From Planctomycetota bacterium (GTDB lineage Bacteria > Planctomycetota > B15-G4): a stretch of DNA of 45,111 nucleotides. The notes under the pieces are model-generated. The model did no database searches. It was not told the DNA's origin and saw nothing but the letters and a program-made list of their open reading frames with translations. The translations under genes and the position numbers were made by a program. The stretch covers positions 1 through 45,111 of the forward strand of contig JAJDEQ010000049.1 of the NCBI GenBank assembly GCA_029259695.1, written 5' to 3'. Shown piece after piece: positions 1-7,873 of the stretch (position 1 is its first letter; every line of letters begins with the position of its first letter).

Positions 1-186
1 TTTGGTGGGTGGGGGCCGCGTTGTTGGTTACTTGCCCGCCGCCCCTCCCCTGGGGGCGCCGGGCCCCCCCGCCGATCCGTCTTCCACCGAGCGATTCTCC
101 TGAGCACTGACGGACAGTCCGAACCGACGCCCCCGGGGACCGAGCGGGAAGCGGCAGGGGTCTCCCCCGACGCCGTCGCGCTCCCG

Positions 187-1344
187 GTGGACGCTGGGCT
201 GCGTGAAGAGGCGGGGCCGGGCGAAGAGGTCAGCGACCGGGTGGCGGAGCTGGACCGCGATCTCGACACCCTGTCCATGGCCGAGCAGGTCTTCACGCTC
301 GACAACTTCCGGGGCCCGCTCGATCTGCTGCTGCACCTGGTGCGCGAGCAGGAGCTCGAGATCATCGAGGTGGACCTGGCGCGCCTGTGCGATCAGTACC
401 TGGGCGCGCTCGAGGTCATGCGCTCGCTCGACATCGACGTGGCCGGCGAGTTCCTGGTCATGGCCTCGACGCTGATGCTGATCAAGTCGCGCACGATCCT
501 GCCCCGCGAGGACGTGGACCTGGCCGAGGAACTCGACCCGGCCGACGAACTCATCACCCAGCTGCTCGAGTACCGCAAGTTCAAGACGCTCTCGATGGAG
601 CTCGGTCGCCGTGCCGACGAGCGTTCGCAACGCCGCCCCCGCGGCGGTCACGAAGTGCCCGCGGCCGAGGAACGCGAACTGGCCGAGATCGGCCTGTGGG
701 ATCTCGTGGGGTCCTTCGCCCGGTTGGTGGAAGAGCTGGATCTCGAGCGGCGGTTCGACACGCTCAAGCGCGAGAAGGCCATCGGCGAGTACCTGCGCGA
801 GGTGCTCGACAAGCTGCGCAGTCGTGAGTCGTGGACGTTCCGCGAGTTGATGCTCACCACGGCCGGGATCGAGCACCTGTTCGGTGTGTTCCTGTCGGTG
901 CTCGAGTTGGTGAAGCTGGGTCAGATCGACGTCGAGCAGGACAAGACCGGCGGCGAGATCGCCATGTGCCTGCGCCCCGGCCGGGACGAGAGCAAGCTCA
1001 CGGCGCTGTTGGCGAGCCCCCTGATCCCCGGCGCCGAGGATGCTGCCACCGACGGGCGTGCCACCGACGGGCTTGCCACCGGCGAAGCTGCCACCAACGA
1101 GGCTGCCACCAACGAGGCTGCCACCAACGAGGCTGCCACCGACGAGGCTGCCACCAACGAGGCTGCCACCGACGAAGCTGCCACCAACGAGGCTGCCACC
1201 GACGAAGCTGCCACCGAGCAAGCCGCCACCGACGGGGCTGCGCCGGCCGGCGCGGCCGCCGACGCATCCCCGAGCGTGCCCACCGGCGATGACCGTGCAG
1301 TCGAGGCACCCGCCGAGCGTGGTGCCGGCAACGACTCGGCCTGA
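187..1344 (+). CDS. scpA: Segregation and condensation protein A (ScpA) with repetitive C-terminal tail
   Basis: Kleisin subunit of the bacterial SMC-ScpA-ScpB condensin, which bridges the SMC heads during chromosome compaction and segregation. The N-terminal signature FRGPLDLLLHLVREQELEI begins at nt 298, and the kleisin body runs to about nt 1020, ending in the winged-helix region (FGVFLSVLELVKLGQI) that binds the SMC head. The remaining roughly 100 residues are low complexity: thirteen 15-bp units encoding A-A-T-(N/D)-E, then an Ala/Pro/acidic end. Family members usually stop near the winged helix, so the tail is extra. The start is uncertain: GTG 187, GTG 241 and ATG 277 are all in frame, none has a clear Shine-Dalgarno, and the frame is open to the left edge with coding-like third positions. 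No scpB is adjacent. The family call is secure; the start is not. Confidence 0.9.
   Translation: MDAGLREEAGPGEEVSDRVAELDRDLDTLSMAEQVFTLDNFRGPLDLLLHLVREQELEIIEVDLARLCDQYLGALEVMRSLDIDVAGEFLVMASTLMLIKSRTILPREDVDLAEELDPADELITQLLEYRKFKTLSMELGRRADERSQRRPRGGHEVPAAEERELAEIGLWDLVGSFARLVEELDLERRFDTLKREKAIGEYLREVLDKLRSRESWTFRELMLTTAGIEHLFGVFLSVLELVKLGQIDVEQDKTGGEIAMCLRPGRDESKLTALLASPLIPGAEDAATDGRATDGLATGEAATNEAATNEAATNEAATDEAATNEAATDEAATNEAATDEAATEQAATDGAAPAGAAADASPSVPTGDDRAVEAPAERGAGNDSA
1042..1236 (+). repeat. 13 tandem copies of a 15-bp unit inside scpA
   Basis: Thirteen contiguous 15-bp units, consensus GCTGCCACC(A/G)ACGA(G/A), in frame with scpA. They encode the pentapeptide A-A-T-(N/D)-E. Central copies are nearly identical (GCTGCCACCAACGAG recurs five times) and edge copies diverge, as expected for slippage-driven expansion. 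Because 15 is a multiple of three, copy-number changes preserve the reading frame. Confidence 0.95.
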
Positions 1345-1419
1345 GCCCCTGCGCGCGGCGTCCTGACGAACAGGGGCTATCCCTGGCGGTCCGGAGCTCG
1401 CGGCCTTGGCCGCTCGGCA

Positions 1420-1454
1420 GGGGAAACAGTATCGTGTCCCCCCCGCTGTTCCCC
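1420..1454 (+). terminator. Possible hairpin between scpA and trxA
   Basis: GGGGAAACAG (1420-1429) can pair with CTGTTCCCC (1446-1454) with one bulged A and a 16-nt loop. It lies after the scpA stop and before trxA. There is no following U-tract, so it is either a weak terminator or leader structure for trxA. Seen by eye only; no folding energy was computed. Confidence 0.25.
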
Positions 1455-1530
1455 ACTTCGCACGCCCCTTCCCAATCCGGTCCTCGGGGGCAGCCCGCGC
1501 GCGCGACGCGCCCACAACCTGGAGGCGACC

Positions 1531-1872
1531 ATGGCTGGTGATGTTCCCGAGTTCACCGACGCGAATTTCGAGCAAGAGGTCGTGAAGTCGGACCTTCCGG
1601 TGGTCGTCGACCTGTGGGCTGACTGGTGCGCGCCGTGCAAGGCGATCGGGCCCACGATCGAAGCGTTGTCGACCGAGCTCGCCGGCACGATCAAGATCGG
1701 CAAGATGGACATCACCGCCAACCCCGACACGCCCTCGCGCCTGGGTGTGACCGCGATCCCCACCATCCTGCTCTACCAGGACGGCAAGGAAGTGGGACGC
1801 CTGGTGGGTGGCGGCAAGACCGCCGGCGACTTCAAGGCCGAGTTCAACAAGGCCTTCGGCGTCCAGATCTGA
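1531..1872 (+). CDS. trxA: Thioredoxin
   Basis: Small cytoplasmic dithiol-disulfide oxidoreductase of 113 residues, the usual thioredoxin length. The active site is W-C-A-P-C (residues 32-36) after VVDLWADW, and the conserved cis-proline loop is present (VTAIPTILLY, about residue 74). The second active-site position is Ala rather than the more common Gly (WCGPC), a known variant that may shift redox potential. There is no signal peptide. The start is well supported by GGAGG at 1521-1525, five bases upstream of ATG. It appears monocistronic: 186 bp separate it from scpA and 112 bp from fmt. Family call is firm. Confidence 0.93.
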   Translation: MAGDVPEFTDANFEQEVVKSDLPVVVDLWADWCAPCKAIGPTIEALSTELAGTIKIGKMDITANPDTPSRLGVTAIPTILLYQDGKEVGRLVGGGKTAGDFKAEFNKAFGVQI

Positions 1873-1984
1873 CCCGCGCGCGCTCGACCGATCTCACGAC
1901 GAACAGCCCCGGCCGTGAACCGCCGGCTGAGGACAGACGTGGCAGGCCCGGGTCGCGAGCCGCCGCTGTGAGGAACGTGCGGCG

Positions 1985-2965
1985 ATGAAGGTCACGTTGC
2001 TGGCTTCGGGGGCATTCGCCCTGCCCACCTTCCAGCGACTGATCGCGGGCGGCTACGAGATCGCCGTGGGCACGCAGCCTGCGCGACCCGCGGGCCGCGG
2101 TCGTCGACTGGCACCCACGGCCGTCGGTCGTTACGCAGCCGACGCGGGCTTGTCCGTCGAGGAACTCGACGACGTCAACTCACCCGAGGGCTTGGCCTGG
2201 CTCGACGGGACACACTGCGACCTGATCGTGGTCGTGGCCTTCGGGCAGAAGCTCGGACCGGCCGTGCGTGCCGCGGCGCAGTGGGGCTGCATCAACGTGC
2301 ACCCGTCACTGCTTCCCCGCTGGCGCGGCGCGGCGCCCGTCCCGGCCGCCCTGCTCGCGGGCGACGACCCCACCGGCGTGTGCGTGATCGATGTCGTCGA
2401 GCGCATGGATGCCGGCGCGCTCCTGGGTTCCCGTACGACGCCCGTCGGGCGCAAGGACGCGGGTGAGCTGCTGGAGGAGCTGGCCGAGACCGGGGCCGGT
2501 CTGCTGCTGGACGTGATCGACGGTCTGGCCCGTGGCGATGTCGAGCGCGTCGCGCAGGACGAGTCGGCCGTCACCCGCAGCAAGAAGCTGCACAGTGACG
2601 ATGGCCGCATCCGTTGGGAACACGACAGTGTCGACGTCGACCGCCGCGTGCGCGCGGTGACGCCCCGGCCGGGCGCGTTCTGTCTGATGCCCGATGGCTC
2701 GCGTCTGCGCATCCTGGCGGGCGAACCGGCCGCCTGTGAGCGGGGTCACCTGCCCGGCGAGGTGTTGGCCCCCGAAGACCAGCTGCCGTCGCGATCGACG
2801 GACGCGGGCGGGGCGCCGGACGCCGAGGCCGGCGGGGTCGTCGTCGCCTGCGGACAGGGCGCGTATCGCATCACCCGTTTGCAGCGCGAGGGCAAGCGCC
2901 CCCTGGAGGCGGAGGAGTTCCTGCGCGGCCAGGCGCTCCCGGCCGGTGTGCGGTTGGGACCGTGA
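1985..2965 (+). CDS. fmt: Methionyl-tRNA formyltransferase
   Basis: Formylates initiator Met-tRNA using 10-formyl-tetrahydrofolate. The N-terminal formyl transferase domain contains the hallmark segment INVHPSLLPRWRGAAP (from about residue 102), carrying the catalytic Asn and His. The third catalytic residue is the Asp of ERMDAGALL. A C-terminal OB-like domain follows (TRSKKLHSDDGRIRW onward). The length of 326 residues is typical. GAGGAA lies about 10 bases before ATG. The stop overlaps the GTG start of rsmB (GTGA), so the two are probably translationally coupled, as in many bacteria. The deformylase gene def, often next to fmt, is absent here. Confidence 0.95.
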   Translation: MKVTLLASGAFALPTFQRLIAGGYEIAVGTQPARPAGRGRRLAPTAVGRYAADAGLSVEELDDVNSPEGLAWLDGTHCDLIVVVAFGQKLGPAVRAAAQWGCINVHPSLLPRWRGAAPVPAALLAGDDPTGVCVIDVVERMDAGALLGSRTTPVGRKDAGELLEELAETGAGLLLDVIDGLARGDVERVAQDESAVTRSKKLHSDDGRIRWEHDSVDVDRRVRAVTPRPGAFCLMPDGSRLRILAGEPAACERGHLPGEVLAPEDQLPSRSTDAGGAPDAEAGGVVVACGQGAYRITRLQREGKRPLEAEEFLRGQALPAGVRLGP

Positions 2966-4350
2966 GCGACTCAGCCGATCGACAGAGCGCCGGCCGCAAG
3001 GGGCGCACCGCACGGCGCGGGCCTGCCGGTCGCGGGCCACCCTCGAGCCGACGACGAGCGTTGGAGATCCTCGCGGACGTGGGCCGTGGCCGCTTCGCCG
3101 CCCAGTCGTTCGGACCGCGCGACGGCCCGTTCGTGCGCGAGCTCGTGCTCGGCGTCCTGCGTCGCCGACTGACCCTCGACAGCATCCACGACACGTACGG
3201 CAAGCGCCCGGCGGCGAAGCTCGACCCGCCGGTGCTCGACGCGGTGCGCATCGGCCTGTACCAGATGATGTTCATGGACGGCGTGCCGCCGCACGCGGCG
3301 TTGTCGGAGACCGTGGAGGTGGTGCGCGGTCCGGGGCGCGGCTACGTCAATGCGTTGCTGCGCACGCTCCAGCGTGAGAGCCACAAGGTGGCGCCCGAGC
3401 AGGACCGGGGTGGCGCCAGCCCGCGCAAGCGGCTCGAACGCCGCGGTCGCAGCGTCACCTTCTTCTCCCGCGAGGTCTTCCCCAACCCGGAGCAGGACCA
3501 GGCGGCGTACCTCGCGGTGTTGCACTCACATCCGGTCTTCCTGGTGAGCCGTTGGCTGGAGCGCGATGGCGTCGAGCGGACGGTGGAGCGCATGGAGGCG
3601 GCCAATCGACCGGCGCCGATCAACTTGCGACCGCGTGCGGGACGCGTCACGGCCGAGCAACTGGTCGAGGCGCTGGCACGCGACGAGGTCGCCACCAGGA
3701 TCGTCGAGCGCGAGCTGGGCGCCGCCGCGGTGCGCGTGGAGAAGGGCGCCGAGCGCATGCTCAAGGGTGCCGCGTTCCGCTCGGGCCTGTTCAGCGTGCA
3801 GGACGTGGCCCAGATGGACGCGGCCGAGCTGCTGGCACCCCGCCCGGGCGAGGTCATCTGGGACGCGTGCGCTGCGCCGGGGGGCAAGGCCACGCACCTG
3901 GGCGAGCTGGCCCTGGCCGCCGGCGACGACGCCCGGGTGGTGGCCACCGATGCATCGGGCGAACGCCTGGAGCGCGTGGACGAGAACGTGACGCGCCTGG
4001 GACTGACCGACGTGGTGAGAACCGGCGTCTTCGACCTGCTCTCGGACGAGACGCCGCCGGGGTGCCCCGAACGAGGCTTCGACGCGATCCTGATCGACGC
4101 ACCGTGCAGCAACTCGGCGGTCCTGGGTCCGCGGCCCGAAGCCCGCTGGCGCCTGCGCCCCGACACCTTCGAGGAACTGGCCGGCCAGCAGCGGAAGCTG
4201 CTCGATGCGGCGGTCCGCAGGCTCGCGCCCGGTGGCCGTCTGATCTACTCGACGTGCAGCCTCGAGCCCGAGGAAGGCTCCGGCCACGGACTGCAACCCA
4301 CGCGCTCGCCCCTGGTCTGGGTCGCACCCGCTCCGGACGCGGCGACCTGA
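2962..4350 (+). CDS. rsmB: 16S rRNA m5C methyltransferase RsmB, C-terminus shortened
   Basis: SAM-dependent methyltransferase predicted to make m5C967 in 16S rRNA. A basic leader precedes a NusB-like RNA-binding domain (about residues 30-150). The RsmB/NOP catalytic domain has the SAM loop DACAAPGGKATHLGELA, the motif DAPCSNSAVLG and the second catalytic cysteine in YSTCSLEPEE; both cysteines are present. After LEPEE the protein ends within about 24 unrelated-looking residues, whereas RsmB normally continues some 45 residues to a DG-F-A-L end. This suggests a deletion, a frameshift or an assembly error near nt 4275; neither alternative frame restores an obvious tail. GTG start overlaps the fmt stop. 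Function is probable, integrity uncertain. Confidence 0.88.
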   Translation: MSDSADRQSAGRKGRTARRGPAGRGPPSSRRRALEILADVGRGRFAAQSFGPRDGPFVRELVLGVLRRRLTLDSIHDTYGKRPAAKLDPPVLDAVRIGLYQMMFMDGVPPHAALSETVEVVRGPGRGYVNALLRTLQRESHKVAPEQDRGGASPRKRLERRGRSVTFFSREVFPNPEQDQAAYLAVLHSHPVFLVSRWLERDGVERTVERMEAANRPAPINLRPRAGRVTAEQLVEALARDEVATRIVERELGAAAVRVEKGAERMLKGAAFRSGLFSVQDVAQMDAAELLAPRPGEVIWDACAAPGGKATHLGELALAAGDDARVVATDASGERLERVDENVTRLGLTDVVRTGVFDLLSDETPPGCPERGFDAILIDAPCSNSAVLGPRPEARWRLRPDTFEELAGQQRKLLDAAVRRLAPGGRLIYSTCSLEPEEGSGHGLQPTRSPLVWVAPAPDAAT

Positions 4351-4390
4351 CGGGCGCACCCCGGCCGAGAATCCCACGGAGACCCGCACT

Positions 4391-5224
4391 GTGTTGCGCC
4401 TCGGTTACAACACCAACGGCTTCCCTCAACACGAGCTGGGCGACATCGCCGATCTCCTGTCGGTGCTCGGTTACAACGCCATCGCGATCACGCCGGACGT
4501 GTTCCACCTCGACCCGTACGCGGACGGCGTGGCCCGCGCGCGCGAGCTGCGACCGCGGCTGACCGACCTGCGCCTCGCCGTCGCCCTGGAGACCGGGGCG
4601 CGCTTCCTCGTCGATCGCCGCCGCAAGCACTGGCCCACCCTGCTCGATGAGGACGACGGCGCGGCGCGACGGCTCGACATGCTGCGTCGCTGCTTTGAAT
4701 TGGCGGTGGCACTGGAGGCCGAGACGTTCTCATTCTGGTCGGGGCGCGCTCCCGCGGGTCAGACCACCGAAGAGACACTCGACCGCCTGTGTCACGGAGC
4801 CACGGCGCTGCTCGACGAGGCGCGCGGCAGCGGCGTGCAGGTGTGCTTCGAGCCCGAGCCGGGCATGGCCGTGGCGTCCATCGAAGAGGTCGGCGAGTTC
4901 CTGCTGCGGCTCGATCGCGAGGACCTCAAGCTCATGCTCGACGTGGGCCACGTGCCGGTGACCGAGTCGATCGGGCCGGGCGCGTTGATTCGCGCGTTCG
5001 GCCACGGGCTGGGCGGCATCCAGCTCGACGACAGTGCCGACGGCGTGCACGAGCACCTGCTCCCGGGGGACGGCGAGATCGACTTCGCCGACGTGAACCA
5101 GGCGCTGCACGAGGTCCAGTTCGCGGGCCTGGCCTGCTTCGAACTCCCGCGTCACGGTCACGATCCGGTGGAGACCGCCCGCGTGGCGATCCGGGACTTC
5201 CGCAAGCTCGAGGGCGTGCGCTAG
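4391..5224 (+). CDS. Sugar phosphate isomerase/epimerase-like TIM barrel protein
   Basis: A 277-residue protein of the AP-endonuclease-2/xylose-isomerase-like TIM barrel superfamily. Visible barrel features are the N-terminal strand LGYNTNGF, the acidic strand ends CFEPEPGMA and LMLDVGHVPVTE, the late strand GIQLDDSADGVHEHLLPGDGEIDF, and CFELPRHGHDP near the C-terminus. These supply the Glu/Asp/His residues that usually bind a divalent metal. Substrate cannot be deduced. The start is GTG, 40 bp after rsmB. The stop TAG overlaps the stop of the convergent gene on the other strand within CTAG (5221-5224). Confidence 0.75.
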   Translation: MLRLGYNTNGFPQHELGDIADLLSVLGYNAIAITPDVFHLDPYADGVARARELRPRLTDLRLAVALETGARFLVDRRRKHWPTLLDEDDGAARRLDMLRRCFELAVALEAETFSFWSGRAPAGQTTEETLDRLCHGATALLDEARGSGVQVCFEPEPGMAVASIEEVGEFLLRLDREDLKLMLDVGHVPVTESIGPGALIRAFGHGLGGIQLDDSADGVHEHLLPGDGEIDFADVNQALHEVQFAGLACFELPRHGHDPVETARVAIRDFRKLEGVR

Positions 5225-6459
5225 CCGACGTTCGCCGTTGGCGCCTTGGCGAGCTGGTGCAGCTCGTCGTCCTCGAGCAGGCGGCGCGACTTCTTCGCGG
5301 CCTGGAACAGCGCCTCGACCCGTTCGTCGGTGACCTCGTAGTCGTGCTCCTCGAGCCACCAGACCACGTTCGACTTGCCGGACATGGGGCCCACGCGAAT
5401 GATCTGGCCCAGGCCGAACTCGTCGGCCGGGACTCCGGAGTAGACCCGGTTGGCGAGCCACTCGTCGCCCTTCTGCTGGGCCTTGATCACCGCGGCGGCG
5501 TGCACGCCGGTGCCGGTCTCGAACGCGTCGCGACCGAAGACCGGGTAGCTCACGGGGATCGGGATCTCGACCGCTTCACTGGTGAGCTGCACGTACTCGC
5601 CGAGCTTGTGCAGGTCGTTGTCGATCCAGCCGAGCAACTTCAGGTTCACCAGCAGCAGGTCCATGGGGCAGTTGCCCGCGCGCTCGCCGATGCCCAGGGC
5701 CGAGCCGTGCACGCGGTGCGCACCGGCGCGCAGGGCGGCGACCGCGTTCTCGACTCCCAGGCCCCGGTCCATGTGGCCGTGCCAGTCGATCTTCACGTCC
5801 TTGCGGCCACTCTGCTCGACGAGTTCGCGCGCGAACGTGATCAGCTGGGCCGAGCCGTTGGGGGTGGCGTGGCCGGCGGTGTCGCAGAAGCACAGGCGCG
5901 AGGCGCCGTGGTCGAGCGCGGCGCCGTAGAGCTTGCGCAACGTGTCGGGGTGGGCGCGCGTCGTGTCCTCCGTCACGAACATCACGCTCAGGCCTTCCTT
6001 GTTCGCGAACTCGAGCGCCTTCACGGAGTGCTCGAGCATCGTGTCGATGTCCCAGTTCTCGGTGTAGGCGCGGATCTGGCTGCTGCCGATGAACATCGAG
6101 ACCTCGATCGGCACGCCGGTCTTCTGGGCGATCTCGGCCACCGGGCGGATGTCGACTTCCATGGTGCGGGCGGCGCAGTTGGGTTCGATGTCGAGGCGAC
6201 TGTCGCGGATCTCCTCCACCAGGCGCGTGACCACGTCGACCACGTGCGGGCCGGCGCCGGGCAACCCGACGTTCACGTAGTGCAGCCCGAGATCGGACAT
6301 CAGGTGCAGCAGGCGCAGCTTCTCGTCGATCGTGGGGTTCGTGACCGAGGGGCACTGCAGGCCGTCGCGCAGGGTCTCGTCGTCGAACTCGATCGGGTGC
6401 GGCGGGGGCGGCGCCTGATCGATGAGGTTCCAGTCGTAGATGAGATCGTCTCGGGTCAC
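5221..6459 (-). CDS. 2-isopropylmalate/homocitrate synthase family protein (HMGL-like)
   Basis: Acyl-CoA-condensing or lyase-type TIM barrel of the HMGL-like family (412 residues). The first strand motif DDETLRDGLQ carries the metal and catalytic Asp/Arg. The metal-binding HGHMDRGLGVENA and the signature GIGERAGNC are also clear. Downstream elements (GTGVHAAAVIKA, then a short helical end) resemble the LeuA subdomains, but the roughly 120-residue leucine-binding regulatory domain is missing. That fits a homocitrate, citramalate or related synthase, or an unregulated LeuA-like enzyme. The GTG start at 6459 is chosen over a longer ATG frame (6567) because AAGGAG sits seven bases upstream and homology begins just after. 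No leucine genes are nearby, so the substrate is open. Confidence 0.82.
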   Translation of the reverse strand: MTRDDLIYDWNLIDQAPPPPHPIEFDDETLRDGLQCPSVTNPTIDEKLRLLHLMSDLGLHYVNVGLPGAGPHVVDVVTRLVEEIRDSRLDIEPNCAARTMEVDIRPVAEIAQKTGVPIEVSMFIGSSQIRAYTENWDIDTMLEHSVKALEFANKEGLSVMFVTEDTTRAHPDTLRKLYGAALDHGASRLCFCDTAGHATPNGSAQLITFARELVEQSGRKDVKIDWHGHMDRGLGVENAVAALRAGAHRVHGSALGIGERAGNCPMDLLLVNLKLLGWIDNDLHKLGEYVQLTSEAVEIPIPVSYPVFGRDAFETGTGVHAAAVIKAQQKGDEWLANRVYSGVPADEFGLGQIIRVGPMSGKSNVVWWLEEHDYEVTDERVEALFQAAKKSRRLLEDDELHQLAKAPTANVG

Positions 6460-6662
6460 CGCGGTCTCCTTGGCTGCACACGCTCGTTGCGGCCTGGTGC
6501 GGAGGGAAGCGCCGGCGGGGCGATCGGCGGCCGCCGGCGGAGCCAGCATTCTAGCCTCGCGGGCCACCCGGATGCGGCCCGGGGCCCCGGCCGGCGGGCC
6601 GGGGCGCGGCGTCGGCGGTCTCGAGCGGCGGTGGCGGAGGCGCTCCTGGCGGGGAGCCGGGC

Positions 6663-7709
6663 TCAGTCGGGGTCGTCCGAACCATCGAGGTCCGAGAAGA
6701 ACGCGTCGGACGACTCGAGTTCCTGCAGGTACGTGTGGAAGTCGATCCGGTCGTCGCTGCCGATCGTGTCCCGGTCCCCGAGCATCTCCTCGATGATCCC
6801 GTTGGGCAGACAGGCGTCGGCGGTGAGTTCCTTGTCGGCGTAGGCGCCTTCGAGGCGCAGCAGGTTGCGGCGCACCAGCGGGCGCAGGCTCTGGCGGCGA
6901 CGGATGAGGTCGTTCTCGCTCTCGCTGACGAGCTTCACGAGGTCGATCGCGTCGACGGCGCCCACGCCCTCGACGAGTTCCTGGAACAGGACGGTGACCA
7001 GGATCACGAGCTGGTCCAGGTCGAGCTTGTGCTCTGCTCGCAGCGCGAGCAGGGGCACGGAGAGGTCGTCGCTGAGCTCGAGGCGCGCGGCCACCTGCGC
7101 CTGGGCGTCGGCCGCCAGGGCGCGCAGCTCGCTGACCGACTGCCCCACCTCCATCCCGGTGCTGGTCCAGGGGTCGAGGTGGAAGACGGCTGCCGCGCGT
7201 CGGCGGTAGACGAGGGACAGCCGGCGCAGGTCGCCGAGGAGCTCCAGGTTGGTGCGGTAGGGCCGTGGTGCCTTCGCGGAGCGCGACTTCGGCGCGGGTG
7301 AGAACAGGTCGATGGCACGCCGGAACAGCAGGTCGCCGAGGCGCCAGGTCGTGGCATGTGCGTCGGGGCCCGAGGCGCCGACGCGCTCGCCGAAGATCAG
7401 CCCCCGGCTCACCAGGCGGCTCTCCGGCGAGAGGCGTCCCACCGCGTCGAGGCGCCGGGCCGAATCGGGCGCGGCGCGCGCCACCAGATCGGACCCCGAG
7501 AGCGACGGCTTGCCGGCCAGTCGCGCCGACAGGGCGACGAGCACGATGGCGACGTCGAGCTGATCGAGGCCGGCCTCGCCGAGCTTGGCGAAGAACCCGC
7601 GTGTGGGCCGCTGGGGAAGACCGGCCCAGAGTGCCTCGGGCCCTTCGTCCACCGCCTCGAGCAGCTTGCGGAGAGCGGTGCGTTCTTCGGGGGCGGGCTG
7701 GTCGGTCAT
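6663..7709 (-). CDS. Uncharacterised helical protein resembling the accessory N-terminal region of some AAA+ ATPases
   Basis: 348 residues from ATG 7709; the frame stays open to 7880, but the added residues are proline-rich and look non-coding. It is all soluble. The segment GFFAKLGEAGLDQLDVAIVL (about residues 37-56) resembles the winged-helix leader found before AAA+ modules in some large ATPases (a 'gL.ldlaiLllAL' pattern). The C-terminal half contains a leucine-rich helical stretch and an acidic end. No Walker A or B motif is present, so it is not itself an ATPase. No partner ATPase is adjacent. It lies upstream of the HMGL-like gene on the same strand, about 200 bp away. Function unknown; the resemblance is from memory of the family pattern. 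Confidence 0.6.
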   Translation of the reverse strand: MTDQPAPEERTALRKLLEAVDEGPEALWAGLPQRPTRGFFAKLGEAGLDQLDVAIVLVALSARLAGKPSLSGSDLVARAAPDSARRLDAVGRLSPESRLVSRGLIFGERVGASGPDAHATTWRLGDLLFRRAIDLFSPAPKSRSAKAPRPYRTNLELLGDLRRLSLVYRRRAAAVFHLDPWTSTGMEVGQSVSELRALAADAQAQVAARLELSDDLSVPLLALRAEHKLDLDQLVILVTVLFQELVEGVGAVDAIDLVKLVSESENDLIRRRQSLRPLVRRNLLRLEGAYADKELTADACLPNGIIEEMLGDRDTIGSDDRIDFHTYLQELESSDAFFSDLDGSDDPD

Positions 7710-7873
7710 GGGTGGGGGCGGCACGGAGGGCCGGTGTCGAGTGGGGCGGGTCGGCGGCGCGTGCCTGGTAGGGCTGCTAGGCACGTCGTATCCGAAGGGT
7801 AACCCGCCGAGCGGGGCGCGCACCGGAAGGCGCCGTGGGATACCCTCCTGAGGCCTCAGTGCAGGTTCGTGCC

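Noticed and set aside
1042..1236. Short-period direct repeats resembling a CRISPR array
   Set aside because: Units are 15 bp with no spacers, in frame with scpA and made of codon-level variation. It is a coding tandem repeat.
28..1575. Long minus-strand ORF (515 residues) opposite scpA, with Gly-rich repeats
   Set aside because: It is the shadow of the scpA repeat on the other strand; scpA has unambiguous family motifs, and this ORF has none.
7789..7843. Inverted GTATCC/GGATAC pair upstream of mgtE as a Mg2+ riboswitch
   Set aside because: The six-base stem is short and far apart; none of the conserved M-box or ykoK elements is seen, and one arm lies beside the divergent gene start.
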